From Xenopus tropicalis (taxonomy: Eukaryota > Chordata > Amphibia > Anura > Pipidae): a DNA stretch of 64,000 nucleotides. This document shows positions 12,386 to 24,942 of the stretch, in pieces. The position numbers were made by a program, and so were the translations under genes. The notes under the pieces are model-generated. The model made no database searches. It saw only the letters and a program-made list of their open reading frames with translations, and was not told the origin of the DNA. Location: NCBI RefSeq assembly GCF_000004195.4, contig NC_030680.2:6083495-6147494 (forward strand). The letters are read 5' to 3'. Every line of letters begins with the position of its first letter. The stretch's first letter is position 1.

Positions 12386-13477
12386 TCAGGATCTGTGCCA
12401 CTGTGACAGAATGTTCTGTTATACAGATAGCTAGAATCTCAGCCATAAAGCAGGGCAGGACTGCTGCTTACAATGGGGGGATCAGATAGGATCTGTGCCA
12501 CTGTGACAGAATGCTCTGTTATACAGATAGCTAGAATCTCAGCCATAAAGCAGGGCAGGACTGCTGCTTACAATGGGGGGGGGATCAGATAGGATCTGTG
12601 CCACTGTGACAGAATGCTCTGTTATACAGATAGCTAGAATCTCAGCCATAAAGCAGGGCAGGACTGCTGCTTACAATGGGGGGATCAGATAGGATCTGTG
12701 CCACTGTGACAGAATGCTCTGTTATACAGATAGCTAGAATCTCAGCCATAAAGCAGGGCAGGACTGCTGCTTACAATGGGGGGATCAGATAGGATCTGTG
12801 CCACTGTGACAGAATGCTCTGTTATACAGATAGCTAGAATCTCAGCCATAAAGCAGGGCAGGACTGCTGCTTACAATGGGGGGGGGATCAGATAGGATCT
12901 GTGCCACTGTGACAGAATGCTCTGTTATACAGATAGCTAGAATCTCAGCCATAAAGCAGGGCAGGACTGCTGCTTACAATGGGGGGATCAGATAGGATCT
13001 GTGCCACTGTGACAGAATGCTCTGTTATACAGATAGCTAGAATCTCAGCCATAAAGCAGGGCAGGACTGCTGCTTACAATGGGGGGATCAGATAGGATCT
13101 GTGCCACTGTGACAGAATGCTCTGTTATACAGATAGCTAGAATCTCAGCCATAAAGCAGGGCAGGACTGCTGCTTACAATGGGGGATCAGATAGGATCTG
13201 TGCCACTGTGACAGAATGCTCTGTTATACAGATAGCTAGAATCTCAGCCATAAAGCAGGGCAGGACTGCTGCTTACAATGGGGGGATCAGATAGGATCTG
13301 TGCCACTGTGACAGAATGCTCTGTTATACAGATAGCTAGAATCTCAGCCATAAAGCAGGGCAGGACTGCTGCTTACAATGGGGGGGATCAGATAGGATCT
13401 GTGCCACTGTGACAGAATGCTCTGTTATACAGATAGCTAGAATCTCAGCCATAAAGCAGGGCAGGACTGCTGCTTAC
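12386..13477 (+). repeat. 100-bp minisatellite family, locus A, about 11 copies
   Basis: The unit contains GGATCTGTGCCACTGTGACA and CTGTTATACAGATAGCTAGA, with length variation only in a G run (5-8 G) before ATCAGATA. It is the same family as 33,876-34,935 (minus) and 49,632-50,300 (plus). The array starts at ATCAGGATCTG and ends at GCTGCTTAC. Confidence 0.96.
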
Positions 13478-14145
13478 GGATCCCTACAATACCCTTTTAT
13501 CCCCAGTGCAGGTTTCTATCCCGTCGCATTGGGACTCCCCAGTCAGTCAGGGAATGGCTGTTGGACTTGGCTCCTCTCTCTATATAAATAAATGCGGGTA
13601 TATACACAATGCTGGGAGAGTATGGCTGACGCACAAGCTAAATCCAATCCAAAGAACCGAAATGGAACAATCAATCTTTCCCGTGAGGCTCATTGGGATG
13701 CACTGAAGGTTCTGACTATACGGAACAATACTATTATATCCTATTTTATTTTCCTTTTATTATTATTATTATTATTAACATTTATTTATAAAGCGCCAAC
13801 ATACCCCGCAGCGCTGTACAATAAGTTCTGACTTTTATCTCTCTATCCGATATCTTTTCCTTCCGAGAGTTTTCCTGCCGCCCCGGTGGGTCAGAACCGC
13901 ACGGATTTAATATTCCAGTCCCTCGGGCCCCTGGGACGCACACACCTCCCCTTTACCCTTGAAAACCGGATTCTTATAATAAATATTTATCAGCCCCATC
14001 AAATATTCTCGTATGAAGAAATGCGCCCGTTTCCTGCAGCGAAAGCACTAATTGCACTTGCACTAACGAACAGGGACTTACATTAAAGTGTATTGGAAAT
14101 TCCCTGGAGATTTGTATCCATAGATAAACACTGCAATGTACTTGT
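13478..14145. other. Intronic DNA holding a LINE/SINE-type tail
   Basis: No gene is seen. The tail repeat at 13,757-13,828 is listed separately; the rest appears single-copy. Confidence 0.45.
13757..13828 (-). mobile_element. LINE/SINE-type 3' tail with (TTA)n
   Basis: On the minus strand this reads ACTTATTGTACAGCGCTGCG, then TTGGCGCTTTATAAATAAA, then (AAT)n. It matches the copies at 6,150 and 18,630. The trinucleotide microsatellite is the element's own 3' tail. Confidence 0.7.
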
Positions 14146-15415
14146 TTATACAGATACTGTACTCAGAGTTCCCTGTATAACTCTAATATCCTTATCATTT
14201 ACAGTAGGGGGTACATTACCCCTTATAATACATGAGTGATACTCAGAGTTCCCTGTATAACTCAGCCTGCAGCCTTGTGCCTTTATATGGGGGGCACAGA
14301 ACCCCTCAGTGACTGCTAATATCCTTATCATTTACAGTAGGGGGTACATTATCCCTTATAATACATGAGTGATACTCATAGTTCCCTGTATAACTCAGCC
14401 TGCAGCCTTGTGCCTTTATATGGGGGGCACAGAACCCCTCAGTGACTGCTAATATCCTTATCATTTACAGTAGGGGGTACAGTATCCCTTATAATACATG
14501 AGTGATACTCAGAGTTCCCTGTATAACTCAGCCTGCAGCCTTGTGCCTTTATATGGGCACAGAACCCCTCAGTGACTGCTAATATCCTTATCATTTACAG
14601 TAGGGGGTACATTATCCCTTATAATACATGAGTGATACTCAGAGTTCCCTGTATAACTCAGCCTGCAGCCTTGTGCCTTTATATGGGGGGCACAGAACCC
14701 CTCAGTGACTGCTAATATCCTTATCATTTACAGTAGGGGGTACATTATCCCTTATAATACATGAGTGATACTCAGAGTTCCCTGTATAACTCAGCCTGCA
14801 GCCTTGTGCCTTTATATGGGGGGCACAGAACCCCTCAGTGACTGCTAATATCCTTATCATTTACAGTAGGGGGTACATTATCCCTTATAATAAATGAGTG
14901 ATACTCAGAGTTCCCTGTATAACTCAGCCTGCAGCCTTGTGCCTTTATATGGGGGGCACAGAACCCCTCAGTGACTGCTAATATCCTTATCATTTACAGT
15001 AGGGGGTACATTATCCCTTATAATACATGAGTGATACTCAGAGTTCCCTGTATAACTCAGCCTGCAGCCTTGTGCCTTTATATGGGGGGCACAGAACCCC
15101 TCAGTGACTGCTAATATCCTTATCATTTACAGTAGGGGGTACATTATCCCTTATAATACATGAGTGATACTCAGAGTTCCCTGTATAACTCAGCCTGCAG
15201 CCTTGTGCCTTTATATGGGGGGCACAGAGCCCCTCAGTGACTGCTAATATCCTTATCATTTACAGTAGGGGGTACATTATCCCTTATAATACATGAGTGA
15301 TACTCAGAGTTCCCTGTATAACTCAGCCTGCAGCCTTGTGCCTTTATATGGGCACAGAGCCCCTCAGTGACTGCTAATATCCTTATCATTTACAGTAGGG
15401 GGTACATTACCCCGT
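14146..15415. repeat. 133-bp minisatellite, about 9.5 copies
   Basis: The unit contains GATACTCAGAGTTCCCTGTA and TTTACAGTAGGGGGTACATT. Copies are nearly identical; the main variation is GGGGGG versus GGG before CACAGA. Confidence 0.95.
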
Positions 15416-15976
15416 ATAATACAGAGAATACAGTATATGATTAAGCCCAATCCCCCACACATTCCCTAATCTCTGCAGTAGGAACAAGGGAGCGGCTGTT
15501 TCTAGGCCGTAGATCTAAGCTGTGAGTCTGTAACGCAGCGATTGCCCTTTTACCCCCCCCCCCCCAGCACCGTCGCCGTGACCCCCTCTCCCATCTGCCA
15601 ACCTGGGGCCCCACTACCTTCCGGCCTCGGAGGCGCCAACTCTGTTCATCCGGCAGATAAAAGTGAAACTGTAGCAGTTGAATCCCCTGGCACTGCCCCC
15701 TGCCCGGGCTCTTACGGAATGAGCTCCCCACGTGCCAATTAGATTGTCAGCTCCTGATTACAGGGCTTATTTTATCCCTGCTTGAGCCCTGGCACCCTGC
15801 CCAAAGCCACCCACGGAGCGGCACAGCGGAGCTCGCACACCCACGGCTGCATTGTTGGTAACAAGTCCCAGTTGGCATGGCAATGGGTGCCAAGCGCCGC
15901 GCAGCAGCCCCCCGGGGCCTGAGCTTCCTGATGTGTCGGCACTGATGGCAAATGTCTCATCTATAAACCCCCTTGT
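15416..15976. other. Intronic single-copy DNA, no gene seen
   Basis: GC-rich sequence with a C10 run at 15,555-15,565 and some CpG. ORFs here have no recognisable domain. Confidence 0.45.
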
Positions 15977-16915
15977 AACTCACCCCCCCACCCCCTCACA
16001 TACTCATACTCGCCCCCCCGACCCACCCATACTGCCCCCCCCGACCCACCCATACTGCCCCCCCGACCCACCCATACTGCCCCCCCCAATCCACCCATAC
16101 TACCCCCCCCAACCCACCCATACTACCCCCCCGACCCACCCATACTCGCCCCCCCGACCCACCCATACTCAACCCCCCCGACCCACCCATACACGCCCCC
16201 CAACCCACCCATACTCAACCCTCCCGACCCACCCATACTCAACCCTCCCGACCCACCCATACTCAACCCCCCCGACCCACCCATACTCAACCCCCCCGAC
16301 CCACCCATACTCAACCCTCCCGACCCACCCATACTCAACCCCCCCGACCCACCCATACTCAACCCCCCCGACCCACCCATACTCAACCCCCCCGACCCAC
16401 CCATACTCAACCCCCCGACCCACCCATACTCAACCCCCCCGACCCACCCATACTCAACCCCCCGACCCACCCATACTCAACCCCCCCTACCCACCCATAC
16501 TCAACCCACCAACCCCACCATATTCGCCCCCTCCAACCCACCCATACTCTCCCCCCCCAGCCCACCCATACTCACCCCCCCGACCCAGCCATACTCACCC
16601 CCCCGACCCACCCATACTCTACCCCCCTGACCCACCCATACTCACCCCCCCGACCCACCCATACTCACCCCCCCGACCCACCCATACTTGCCCCCCGACC
16701 CACCCATACTTGCCCCCCCTGACCCACCCATACACGCCCCACCGACCCACCCATACACGCCCCCCCCGACCCACCCATACACGCCCCCAACCCACCCATA
16801 CTCACCCCCCGACCCCCCCATACTCGCCCCCCCCCCGACCCACCCATACTCTCCCCCCCGACCCACCCATACTCTACCCCCCGACCCACCCATACTCTCC
16901 CCCCAACCCACCCAC
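15977..16915. repeat. 22-24 bp C-rich minisatellite, about 40 copies
   Basis: The unit is close to CGACCCACCCATACTCAACC plus C3-C5. The C run varies from unit to unit, as expected of slippage. Many consecutive C3+ runs mean the complementary strand is rich in G3+ runs. Confidence 0.93.
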
Positions 16916-17684
16916 ACCTTTCCCTTTATCTCAAAGCCATTCTGGGGTCTTATTTGTAACCCTTGGGGGGGGTGGATTTATGGATCATTGTTTTGTTACT
17001 TAGTTACTACACCCCCCCTTCTATCCCCCCTGGAATTACATAATAAACACCCCCCCCTTCCTTCCCCGGCTGCTGGCTGTGTCTCTGGATTACAGATAAG
17101 GAGGAGTTCACTTGAAAGTAACAGTGAATGACAGTTTAATTAACTACCCCCTGCCCCTGGCACAGTTGCCACCAAAGAGATGGAATCAAGTGAATGAGAC
17201 AATAGATTCCTGTGCAACACAAGCCCCCCTACATTACGGGGGGGGGGCAGGCAATAAGGATAATAAGATGATATTGGATTCTGGGAAGGGAATGCGTCTC
17301 CCCTTGCACCTTAATGAAGCCGAGCACCTTGCGACTGATCAAGCCTGACTGGGCCAGAAATAGCCCGGCCTCCTCGCACCAGTGACCCAGCTGTCTGCCG
17401 GCGCCGGGGGGGGGCTCAGCCACAAACAATCTGCTATATATATATATATATCATGTAATCCGGCTAAGCCTCTGATTATTGGCCAAAGCTTCCCCAGTTG
17501 TGACAGCCGCGCGGGGATTTGCCTGACCAGATGCCAAGACTGATGGTTCCTGGGTTGTTCTTTTGTGATTTCAGCACTGACAGACCCACTGCTCTCGGCG
17601 CCGCTCGGTGGGGGGGTAATAGAACTGCAGGGAGATATAGGGGCAGGGGGGGGTCACTAAAAAGCTTAGGATTGGATTCCTTTT
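16916..17684. other. Intronic single-copy DNA, no gene seen
   Basis: Contains C/G homopolymer runs (near 17,010, 17,050, 17,238, 17,407) and a short (TA)n tract at 17,435-17,451. Confidence 0.45.
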
Positions 17685-18605
17685 AGAGTGTAAGCTCTTT
17701 TGGGCAGGGCTCTCTTCCCCTCCTGTATCGGTTACTGATTGCTTTATATGTTACTCCTTGTAGAGTGTAAGCTCTTTTGGGCAGGGCTCTCTTCCCCTCT
17801 TGTATCAGTTACTGATTGCTTTATATGTTACTCCTTGTAGAGTGTAAGCTCTTTGGGGCAGGGCTCTCTTCCCCTCCTGTATCGGTTACTGATTGCTTTA
17901 TATGTTACTCCTTGTAGAGTGTAAGCTCTTTTGGGCAGGGCTCCCTTCCCCTCCTGTATCGGTTACTGATTGCTTTATATGTTACTCCTTGTAGAGTGTA
18001 AGCTCTTTTGGGCAGGGCTCTCTTCCCCTCCTGTATCGGTTACTGATTGCTTTATATGTTACTCCTTGTAGAGTGTAAGCTCTTTTGGGCAGGGCTCCCT
18101 TCCCCTCCTGTATCGGTTACTGATTGCTTTATATGTTACTCCTTGTAGAGTGTAAGCTCTTTTGGGCAGGGCTCCCTTCCCCTCCTGTATCGGTTACTGA
18201 TTGCTTTATATGTTACTCCTTGTAGAGTGTAAGCTCTTTTGGGCAGGGCTCCCTTCCCCTCTTGTATCGGTTACTGATTACTTTATATGTTACTCCTTGT
18301 AGAGTGTAAGCTCTTTTGGGCAGGGCTCCCTTCCCCTCCTGTATCGGTTACTGATTACTTTATATGTTACTCCTTGTAGAGTGTAAGCTCTTTTGGGCAG
18401 GGCTCCCTTCCCCTCCTGTATCGGTTACTGATTGCTTTATATGTTACTCCTTGTAGAGTGTAAGCTCTTTTGGACAGGGCTCCCTTCCCCTCCTGTATCG
18501 GTTACTGATTGCTTTATATGTTACTCCTTGTAGAGTGTAAGCTCTTTTGGGCAGGGCTCCCTTCCCCTCCTGTATCGGTTACTGATTGCTTTATATGTTA
18601 CTCTG
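17685..18605 (+). repeat. 77-bp minisatellite derived from a SINE/LINE-like element, about 12 copies
   Basis: The unit begins AGAGTGTAAGCTCTTTTGGG and recurs at 17,685, 17,762 and onward. The last unit runs directly into the conserved 3' tail (18,606-18,692), so the array is an internal expansion of that element. Confidence 0.93.
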
Positions 18606-18692
18606 TATGCCCAATGTATGAAACCCACTTATTGTACAGCGCTGCGGGATATGTTGGCGCTTTATAAATAAATGGTAATAATAATAATAATT
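18606..18692 (+). mobile_element. LINE/SINE-type 3' tail ending in (AAT)n
   Basis: The sequence contains CCAATGTATGAAACCCACTT, then TTGTACAGCGCTGCGGGATA, then TTATAAATAAATGGTAATAA. It is contiguous with the 77-bp array to its left and matches the tails at 6,150 and 13,757. Confidence 0.72.
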
Positions 18693-20728
18693 CCTGCCAA
18701 TGGGCTGTAGGTAAGGAATGAGGCTCATTTACAATAATAGGGGCCACAGTCACCCCGATCCTTACCCACAATGCCCAGAATTCACCGCAGACACCCAATA
18801 ACACTGCAGGATTCCACAATGCAGATGAGCGACCAATCGCAATAGGGCATTTACGGCGCTGGTGTGCACAGACAATGGCGTTAGGGTGCAAGGCAACGCC
18901 ACCATCAAATTGGGGCCCAATCAGGGGTGGGGGGGGGCCCTACCGCTTCTGATGGGGAACTGGGGAACCAATCCCATGCCTGATTTAATTAGACAGAGTC
19001 ATTGCCCAGCCGTCACTCAGTCACTGGCTGTCACATCGCTGTCACTGGGAGGCGCGGGTGCCACTGCGCGGCAAAGTGGTGACTAACCAACGCCAGCTGT
19101 TAACCCTTTGCATGACAGATTTGTAGAGAAACAGAGGACTGGATGCAGTGAGCAGGGAGTTATAGTTCAGCAGTAGCAGAATCCCTATACTTATGTGCAG
19201 AGATGCATTTGGGTTTCCAGACCAGAGTGCAAGCTCTTGGGCCCACGGCTACAAACCATTAATGACTAACCAATGCTGACTGTTAACCCTTTACATGACA
19301 GGTTTGTAAGAGTGCTGGATACGGTGGGCTCATAGATGAAGCCCAGGGCAGCAAGTTATAGTTCAGCAGTAGCAGAATCCCTATATTAATGCATTTGGGT
19401 TTCCAGACCAGAGTGCAAGCTCTTGGGCCTAGACTGCAAATCATAGCTGGGGGTGCCACAACTGTTCGGATATGCATATAAACACATGTGGGGCAGCTGT
19501 AGAGACTTGCCTGCCTGCCCCGGGGGGGGGGGGGGGGGGTATTTACCTTTCTCTGTGTATCTAGAAGGGTTGGGCTTTCTATAGAAAAGCTGAGCACCCA
19601 GAGTACATTGTTGGCAAATATCAGCGTGTTCCTGTGGGACCCCCCCAAACCCCCCCACCCGCAACTGTCTGCCCATAATTCATGCCAAGGCCCTTTGAAA
19701 ACAACACCCCCCCCCCACCCGCCAGAGATACCGGCCTGTTTAGCAACAGAAATGTAGTGCCTCTTCCCAGACAGCTGCCGGGCAGATCCCATTGCCGGAC
19801 CCTCCCTGAGTCCTGGTACTGACCCCTGAGTGTGACTCCGGCTATAGGGTGTCCTGCCCCTTTAACTGCCCCCTTATTCCCTCCATGTATAATTAGCAAG
19901 TGCTGCGCTTTCCTTTCCTCAAACTCTCATTTCTACACAGAAGCTTTTCACAGCCACATCCCAAGCCGCCCGGCACTTAGCGGCCAAACCACGAAATGAC
20001 ATCACCCAAGCGTGCCGCGTCCTATTGTGCCACATTAGGGGTTAATTCACTGTGCCAACATCTAGTGGGAACCTTCCCAGAAGGGTAGGGGCAGTTATAG
20101 CAGGTAGGGTTGGGCAACCCAACTGAACCCCTGTGGGATGGAACCCCGACTGTGAGCCTGATCCCCAACATCACTGCCCAACCTCACTAATGCCCTTGTG
20201 GCTGAATGGGAGCAACTCCCAGCAACACTGTCCCAACATCTAGTGGGAACCTTCCCAGAAGGGCAGGGGCAGTTATAGTAGCAAGGAGAGGGGCAATTTC
20301 ATATAACCCCCTTGGGTTGGGAATGAGATGTTGGACAGGCAGGGTTCCCTATAGTTTTGGCCACAAGCTTCTCCCCGGGGTCCTTGGACTATGGGGTCCC
20401 TGTGCTACGCAGCCCCCCCCCGGCTTGGGTTTATGATCACACACACGTTCCACAATGAAGATGACGAGAGGCTGAAGCTGCCAGTGTTGCCCCCTAATTA
20501 GAACCTAAAGGATCCAGAATAACAATGGGGCCTGAGAAGGAACCAATGAGGCAGAATAATACAATGTATCAGCAGCGACGATGACGAGGATGATAGAACG
20601 GCGAGACGGTAACTGGATAGAAACAAATATCTATAGTAACCGCTGTGTGTATAATATACAGGGTAATCACAGGACTGGGAAAAACAATCTAGAACCAAAG
20701 TAGAATTCCTGCATGGGGTGGGGGAACA
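18693..20728. other. Intronic DNA with two low-copy duplications
   Basis: No gene is seen. A two-copy direct repeat of about 180 bp covers 19,080-19,440 (both copies hold AGTTATAGTTCAGCAGTAGC and TTTGGGTTTCCAGACCAGAG). A second pair (CATCTAGTGGGAACCTTCCC) lies at about 20,058 and 20,236. A G18 run is at 19,523-19,540. Confidence 0.6.
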
Positions 20729-22455
20729 CAGGGGGTATGTTATATACAGGTAGGGAACACAGGGGGTATGTTATATACAGGTAGGGAACACAGGGGGTAT
20801 GTTATATACAGGTAGGGAACACAGGGGGTATGTTATATACAGGTAGGGAACAAAGGGGGTATGTTATATACAGGTAGGGAACACAGGGGGTATGTTATAT
20901 ACAGGTAGGGAACACAGGGGGTATGTTATATACAGGTAGGGAACACAGGGGGTATGTTATATACAGGTAGGGAACACAGGGGGTGTGTTATATACAGGTA
21001 GGGAACACAGGGGGTATGTTATATACAGGTAGGGAACACAGGGGGTATGTTATATACAGGTAGGGAACACAGGGGGTATGTTATATACAGGTAGGGAACA
21101 CAGGGGGTATGTTATATACAGGTAGGGAACACAGGGGGTATGTTATATACAGGTAGGGAACACAGGGGGTATGTTATATACAGGTAGGGAACACAGGGGG
21201 TGTGTTATATACAGGTAGGGAACACAGGGGGTATGTTATATACAGGTAGGGAACACAGGGGGTATGTTATATACAGGTAGGGAACACAGGGGGTATGTTA
21301 TATACAGGTAGGGAACACAGGGGGTATGTTATATACAGGTAGGGAACACAGGGGGTATGTAATATACAGGTAGGGAACACAGGGGGTATGTTATATACAG
21401 GTAAGGAACACAGGGGGTATGTTATATACAGGTAAGGAACACAGGGGGTATGTTATATACAGGTAGGGAACACAGGGGGTATGTTATATACAGGTAGGGA
21501 ACACAGGGGGTATGTTATATACAGGTAGGGAACACAGGGGGTATGCTATATACAGGTAGGGAACACAGGGGGTTAATACAGGTAGGGAACACAGGGGGTA
21601 TGTTATATACAGGTAGGGAACACAGGGGGTATGTTATATACAGGTAGGGAACACAGGGGGTATGTTATATACAGGTAGGGAACACAGGGGGTATGTTATA
21701 TACAGGTAGGGAACACAGGGGGTATGTTATATACAGGTAAGGAACACAGGGGGTATGTTATATACAGGTAGGGAACACAGGGGGTATGTTATATACAGGT
21801 AGGGAACACAGGGGGTATGTTATATACAGGTAGGGAACACAGGGGGTATGTTATATACAGGTAGGGAACACAGGGGGTATGTAATATACAGGTAGGGAAC
21901 ACAGGGGGTATGTTATATACAGGTAAGGAACACAGGGGGTATGTTATATACAGGTAGGGAACACAGGGGGTGTGTTATATACAGGTAGGGAACACAGGGG
22001 GTATGTTATATACAGGTAGGGAACACAGGGGGTATGTTATATACAGGTAGGGAACACAGGGGGTATGTTATATACAGGTAGGGAACACAGGGGGTATGTT
22101 ATATACAGGTAGGGAACACAGGGGGTATGTTATATACAGGTAGGGAACACAGGGGGTATGTTATATACAGGTAGGGAACACAGGGGGTATGTTATATACA
22201 GGTAGGGAACACAGGGGGTATGTTATATACAGGTAGGGAACACAGGGGGTATGCTATATACAGGTAGGGAACACAGGGGGTATGCTATATACAGGTAGGG
22301 AACACAGGGGGTATGTTATATACAGGTAGGGAACACAGGGGGTATGTTATATACAGGTAGGGAACACAGGGGGTATGCTATATACAGGTAGGGAACACAG
22401 GGGGTATGCTATATACAGGTAGGGAACACAGGGGGTATGTTATATACAGGTAGGG
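20729..22455. repeat. 31-bp minisatellite, about 55 copies
   Basis: The unit is close to GGTAGGGAACACAGGGGGTA plus TGTTATATACA. Variants include GTGTTATA, GTAATATA, GCTATATA and GGTAAGGA, with GCTATATA concentrated at the right end. One shortened unit is at about 21,570. Confidence 0.96.
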
Positions 22456-22929
22456 AACACAGAGAGCTATAAATGTGCAGAAATGGAACAGGGACAGTAT
22501 GTAATATATACATGAAGGGAACAGGGGACGTTACATAATACACAATAAGGGAGCAGATAGCTGAGTATTACGCTAGGAGAGAACAGGGAGCTATTTAATA
22601 CACAGGTAAGTACTGACAGATATGGCACATACACACAGGTACGGAGCAGCTACACAATGTCACATACACAGAGAGCAGGTAATAATAATATTCCATACAG
22701 CTAAGGCACTTAGTGATATTATATGCAGGTAGAGCTGTAAATAATTATATTCCTCGATAGTGAGGCAGAACCTAATGATATATATAGGTAAGGCAATCAA
22801 TAATAACATATTATACAGACAGGGCAGTCGTTGGCAGGGTGGCACTATATAACCGGAGTTACACTGCTAAAGGCCAAGTCAGCAGCTAAAGCAGAAATCA
22901 CACTGACTGCAATATAATATACATGAAGG
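22456..22929. other. Degenerate AT-rich sequence, no gene seen
   Basis: Contains scattered relics of CAGGTA / ACATACAC motifs that may be decayed array edge. Nothing else recognised. Confidence 0.4.
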
Positions 22930-23192
22930 GCTGATAGCTATGTCATATACAGTTATAATAGCTATGTCATATACAGTTATAATAGCTATGTCATATACAG
23001 TTATAATAGCTATGTCATATACAGTTATTATAGCTATGTCATATACAGTTATAATAGCTATGTCATATACAGTTATAATAGCTATGTCATATACAGTTAT
23101 AATAGCTATGTCATATACAGTTATTATAGCTATGTCATATACAGTTATAATAGCTATGTCATATACAGTTATTATAGCTATGTCATATACAG
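22930..23192. repeat. 24-bp minisatellite, about 11 copies
   Basis: The unit contains GCTATGTCATATACAGTTAT, differing only by ATAATA/TATTATA. The 24-bp length keeps a plus-strand frame open (MSYTVIIA repeat), an artefact. Confidence 0.94.
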
Positions 23193-23279
23193 GTGGGGCA
23201 GTTAGGGGGCAGGAGAGAAATGACAGTCAGCTCGGGGATTAATGTCACCTACAGGATACGGAACACACAGGGCGGGTAC

Positions 23280-24690
23280 CTACGGACAGGGCAGATAATG
23301 AAAGGGCTGGCACAGATATACAGTTATGGGCAGAATGGGCACAGTACATAGGGCAACTAATATACAGATACTAGCAGGCTGGCACTGATATACAGATGGT
23401 GCAGGTAATAGGCAGGCTGGCAATGATATACAGATATGGGCAGCAAATGGGCAAAGAGGCACAGATACACAGATAGGGGAGAGTATTATAGGATATTACT
23501 AACAGATAGGGGCAGTTAATCTGCAAACGGGCACATAGGTAACTTACAAATGGGATAGTGAATGGCAAGTTGGCACAGATATATAGATAAATGCCAGTAA
23601 TAGATATGTTGGCTCAGATAAAACTTTCAGAGAATTGCAGACTGGCACAGTTATACAGAGAGGAGATGTTAATAGGAACATTGGCACAAATGCAGCATAG
23701 AGATGGGGCAGAAATGGGCAGGTTGGCACGGATATAACACACAGATTGGGGCAGTTAATGGACAGGTTGGAACAGATATACCATACAGATAGGGGCAGTT
23801 AATGGGCAGGTTGGCACGGATATAACACACAGATTGGGGCAGTTAATGGGCAGGTTGGCACAGATATACCATACAGATAGGGGCAGTTAATGGGCAGGTT
23901 GGCACAGATATACCATACAGATAGGGGCAGTTAATGGGCAGGTTGGCACAGATATACCATACAGATAGGGGCAGTTAATGGGCAGGTTGGCACAGATATA
24001 CCATACAGATAGGGGCAGTTAATGGGCAGGTTGGCACAGATATACCATAAAGAAAGGGGCAGAAATGTGCAGGTTGGCACAGATATACAATACAGATAGG
24101 GGCAGTTAATGGGCAGGTTGGCACAGATATAACATACAGGGAGGGGCAGTTAATGGGCAGGTTGGCACAGATATACCATACAGATAGGGGCAGTTAATTG
24201 GCAGGTTGGCACAGATATACAATACAGATAGGGGCAGTTAATGGGCAGGTTGGCACAGATATACCATAAAGAAAGGGGCAGAAATGTGCAGGTTGGCACA
24301 GATATACAATACAGATAGGGGCAGTTAATGGGCAGGTTGGCACAGATATAACATACAGGGAGGGGCAGTTAATGGGCAGGTTGGCACAGATATAACATAA
24401 AGATTGGGGCAGTTAATGGGCAGGTTGGCACAGATATACCATACAGATAGGGGCAGTTAATGGGCAGGTTGGCACGGATATACCATACAGGGAGGGGCAG
24501 TTAATGGGCAGGTTGGCACAGATATAACATACAGATAGGGGCAGAAATGTGCAGGTTGGCACAGATATAAAATACAGATAGGGGCATATAGAGGCAGTCA
24601 GATTGCAAGTTCATGGGCACACTGGCACATATATACCATACAGATATTGGGAGTTCATGGGCACATTGGCATATATATAACATACAATAT
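23280..24690. repeat. 44-bp minisatellite with degenerate edges
   Basis: The core (about 23,740-24,560) repeats CAGATAGGGGCAGTTAATGG and GCAGGTTGGCACAGATATAC every 44 bp. Toward 23,280 and toward 24,690 the copies decay into recognisable but diverged relics. The right edge reaches to within a few tens of bases of the galnt18 splice donor. Confidence 0.88.
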
Positions 24691-24698
24691 GAATCAGG

Positions 24699-24711
24699 TG
24701 TCAGTACCTTG
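24699..24711 (-). other. galnt18: Splice donor of galnt18 exon 1
   Basis: On the minus strand the exon ends CAAG and continues GTACTG. The GT lies at 24,707-24,706 and the reading frame runs into a stop a few codons later. The intron is phase 1. Only about 20-30 bp separate the donor from the degenerate edge of the 44-bp minisatellite that occupies the start of the intron. Confidence 0.85.
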
Positions 24712-24942
24712 GATGTGTTGGTTAATGACACTTTCCAGGCGGTCCAATCGCTCTATAATCCGGATCGTCTCCCCTTTATCCTCCTCCAGCTTGATGCCCG
24801 GCAAAGGCTCCTGTACCCGCACATACACGTTGGCCATATAGTTGGTGACCCAGCCCACATACAGCAGGCAGATGATGTTGGTCATGCCACTCAGGATCAC
24901 ACAGGTGGACACTAAGGTTTTGGTTTTCCTGGTACAGACCAT
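24708..24942 (-). CDS. galnt18: galnt18 first coding exon (polypeptide GalNAc-transferase 18, N-terminus)
   Basis: The exon encodes 78 residues plus one base of the next codon. The protein starts MVCTRKTKTLVSTCVILSGM, which I recognise as the strongly conserved start of vertebrate GALNT18 (GALNTL4). A short basic cytoplasmic tail (about residues 1-9) precedes one hydrophobic signal-anchor (about 10-32, ending LLYVGWV). A charged stem follows (residues 52-78, EEDKGETIRIIERLDRLE), which looks helical or coiled-coil. This is the layout of a type II Golgi membrane protein; the glycosyltransferase and lectin domains must lie in later exons outside the window. GALNT18 belongs to the subfamily of GALNT8, 9 and 17, whose transferase activity is weak or disputed. 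The chosen ATG has A at -3 and G at +4. An in-frame ATG 26 codons upstream (25,018-25,020) exists, but homologues start here. The exon ends at a GT donor with the next codon split after its first base, in agreement with the mammalian gene as I remember it. Confidence 0.93.

Noticed and set aside
20206..20436. 76-codon plus-strand ORF next to the TCTAGTGGGAACCTTCCC duplication
   Set aside because: Chance-length frame over a two-copy duplication; no homology recognised.
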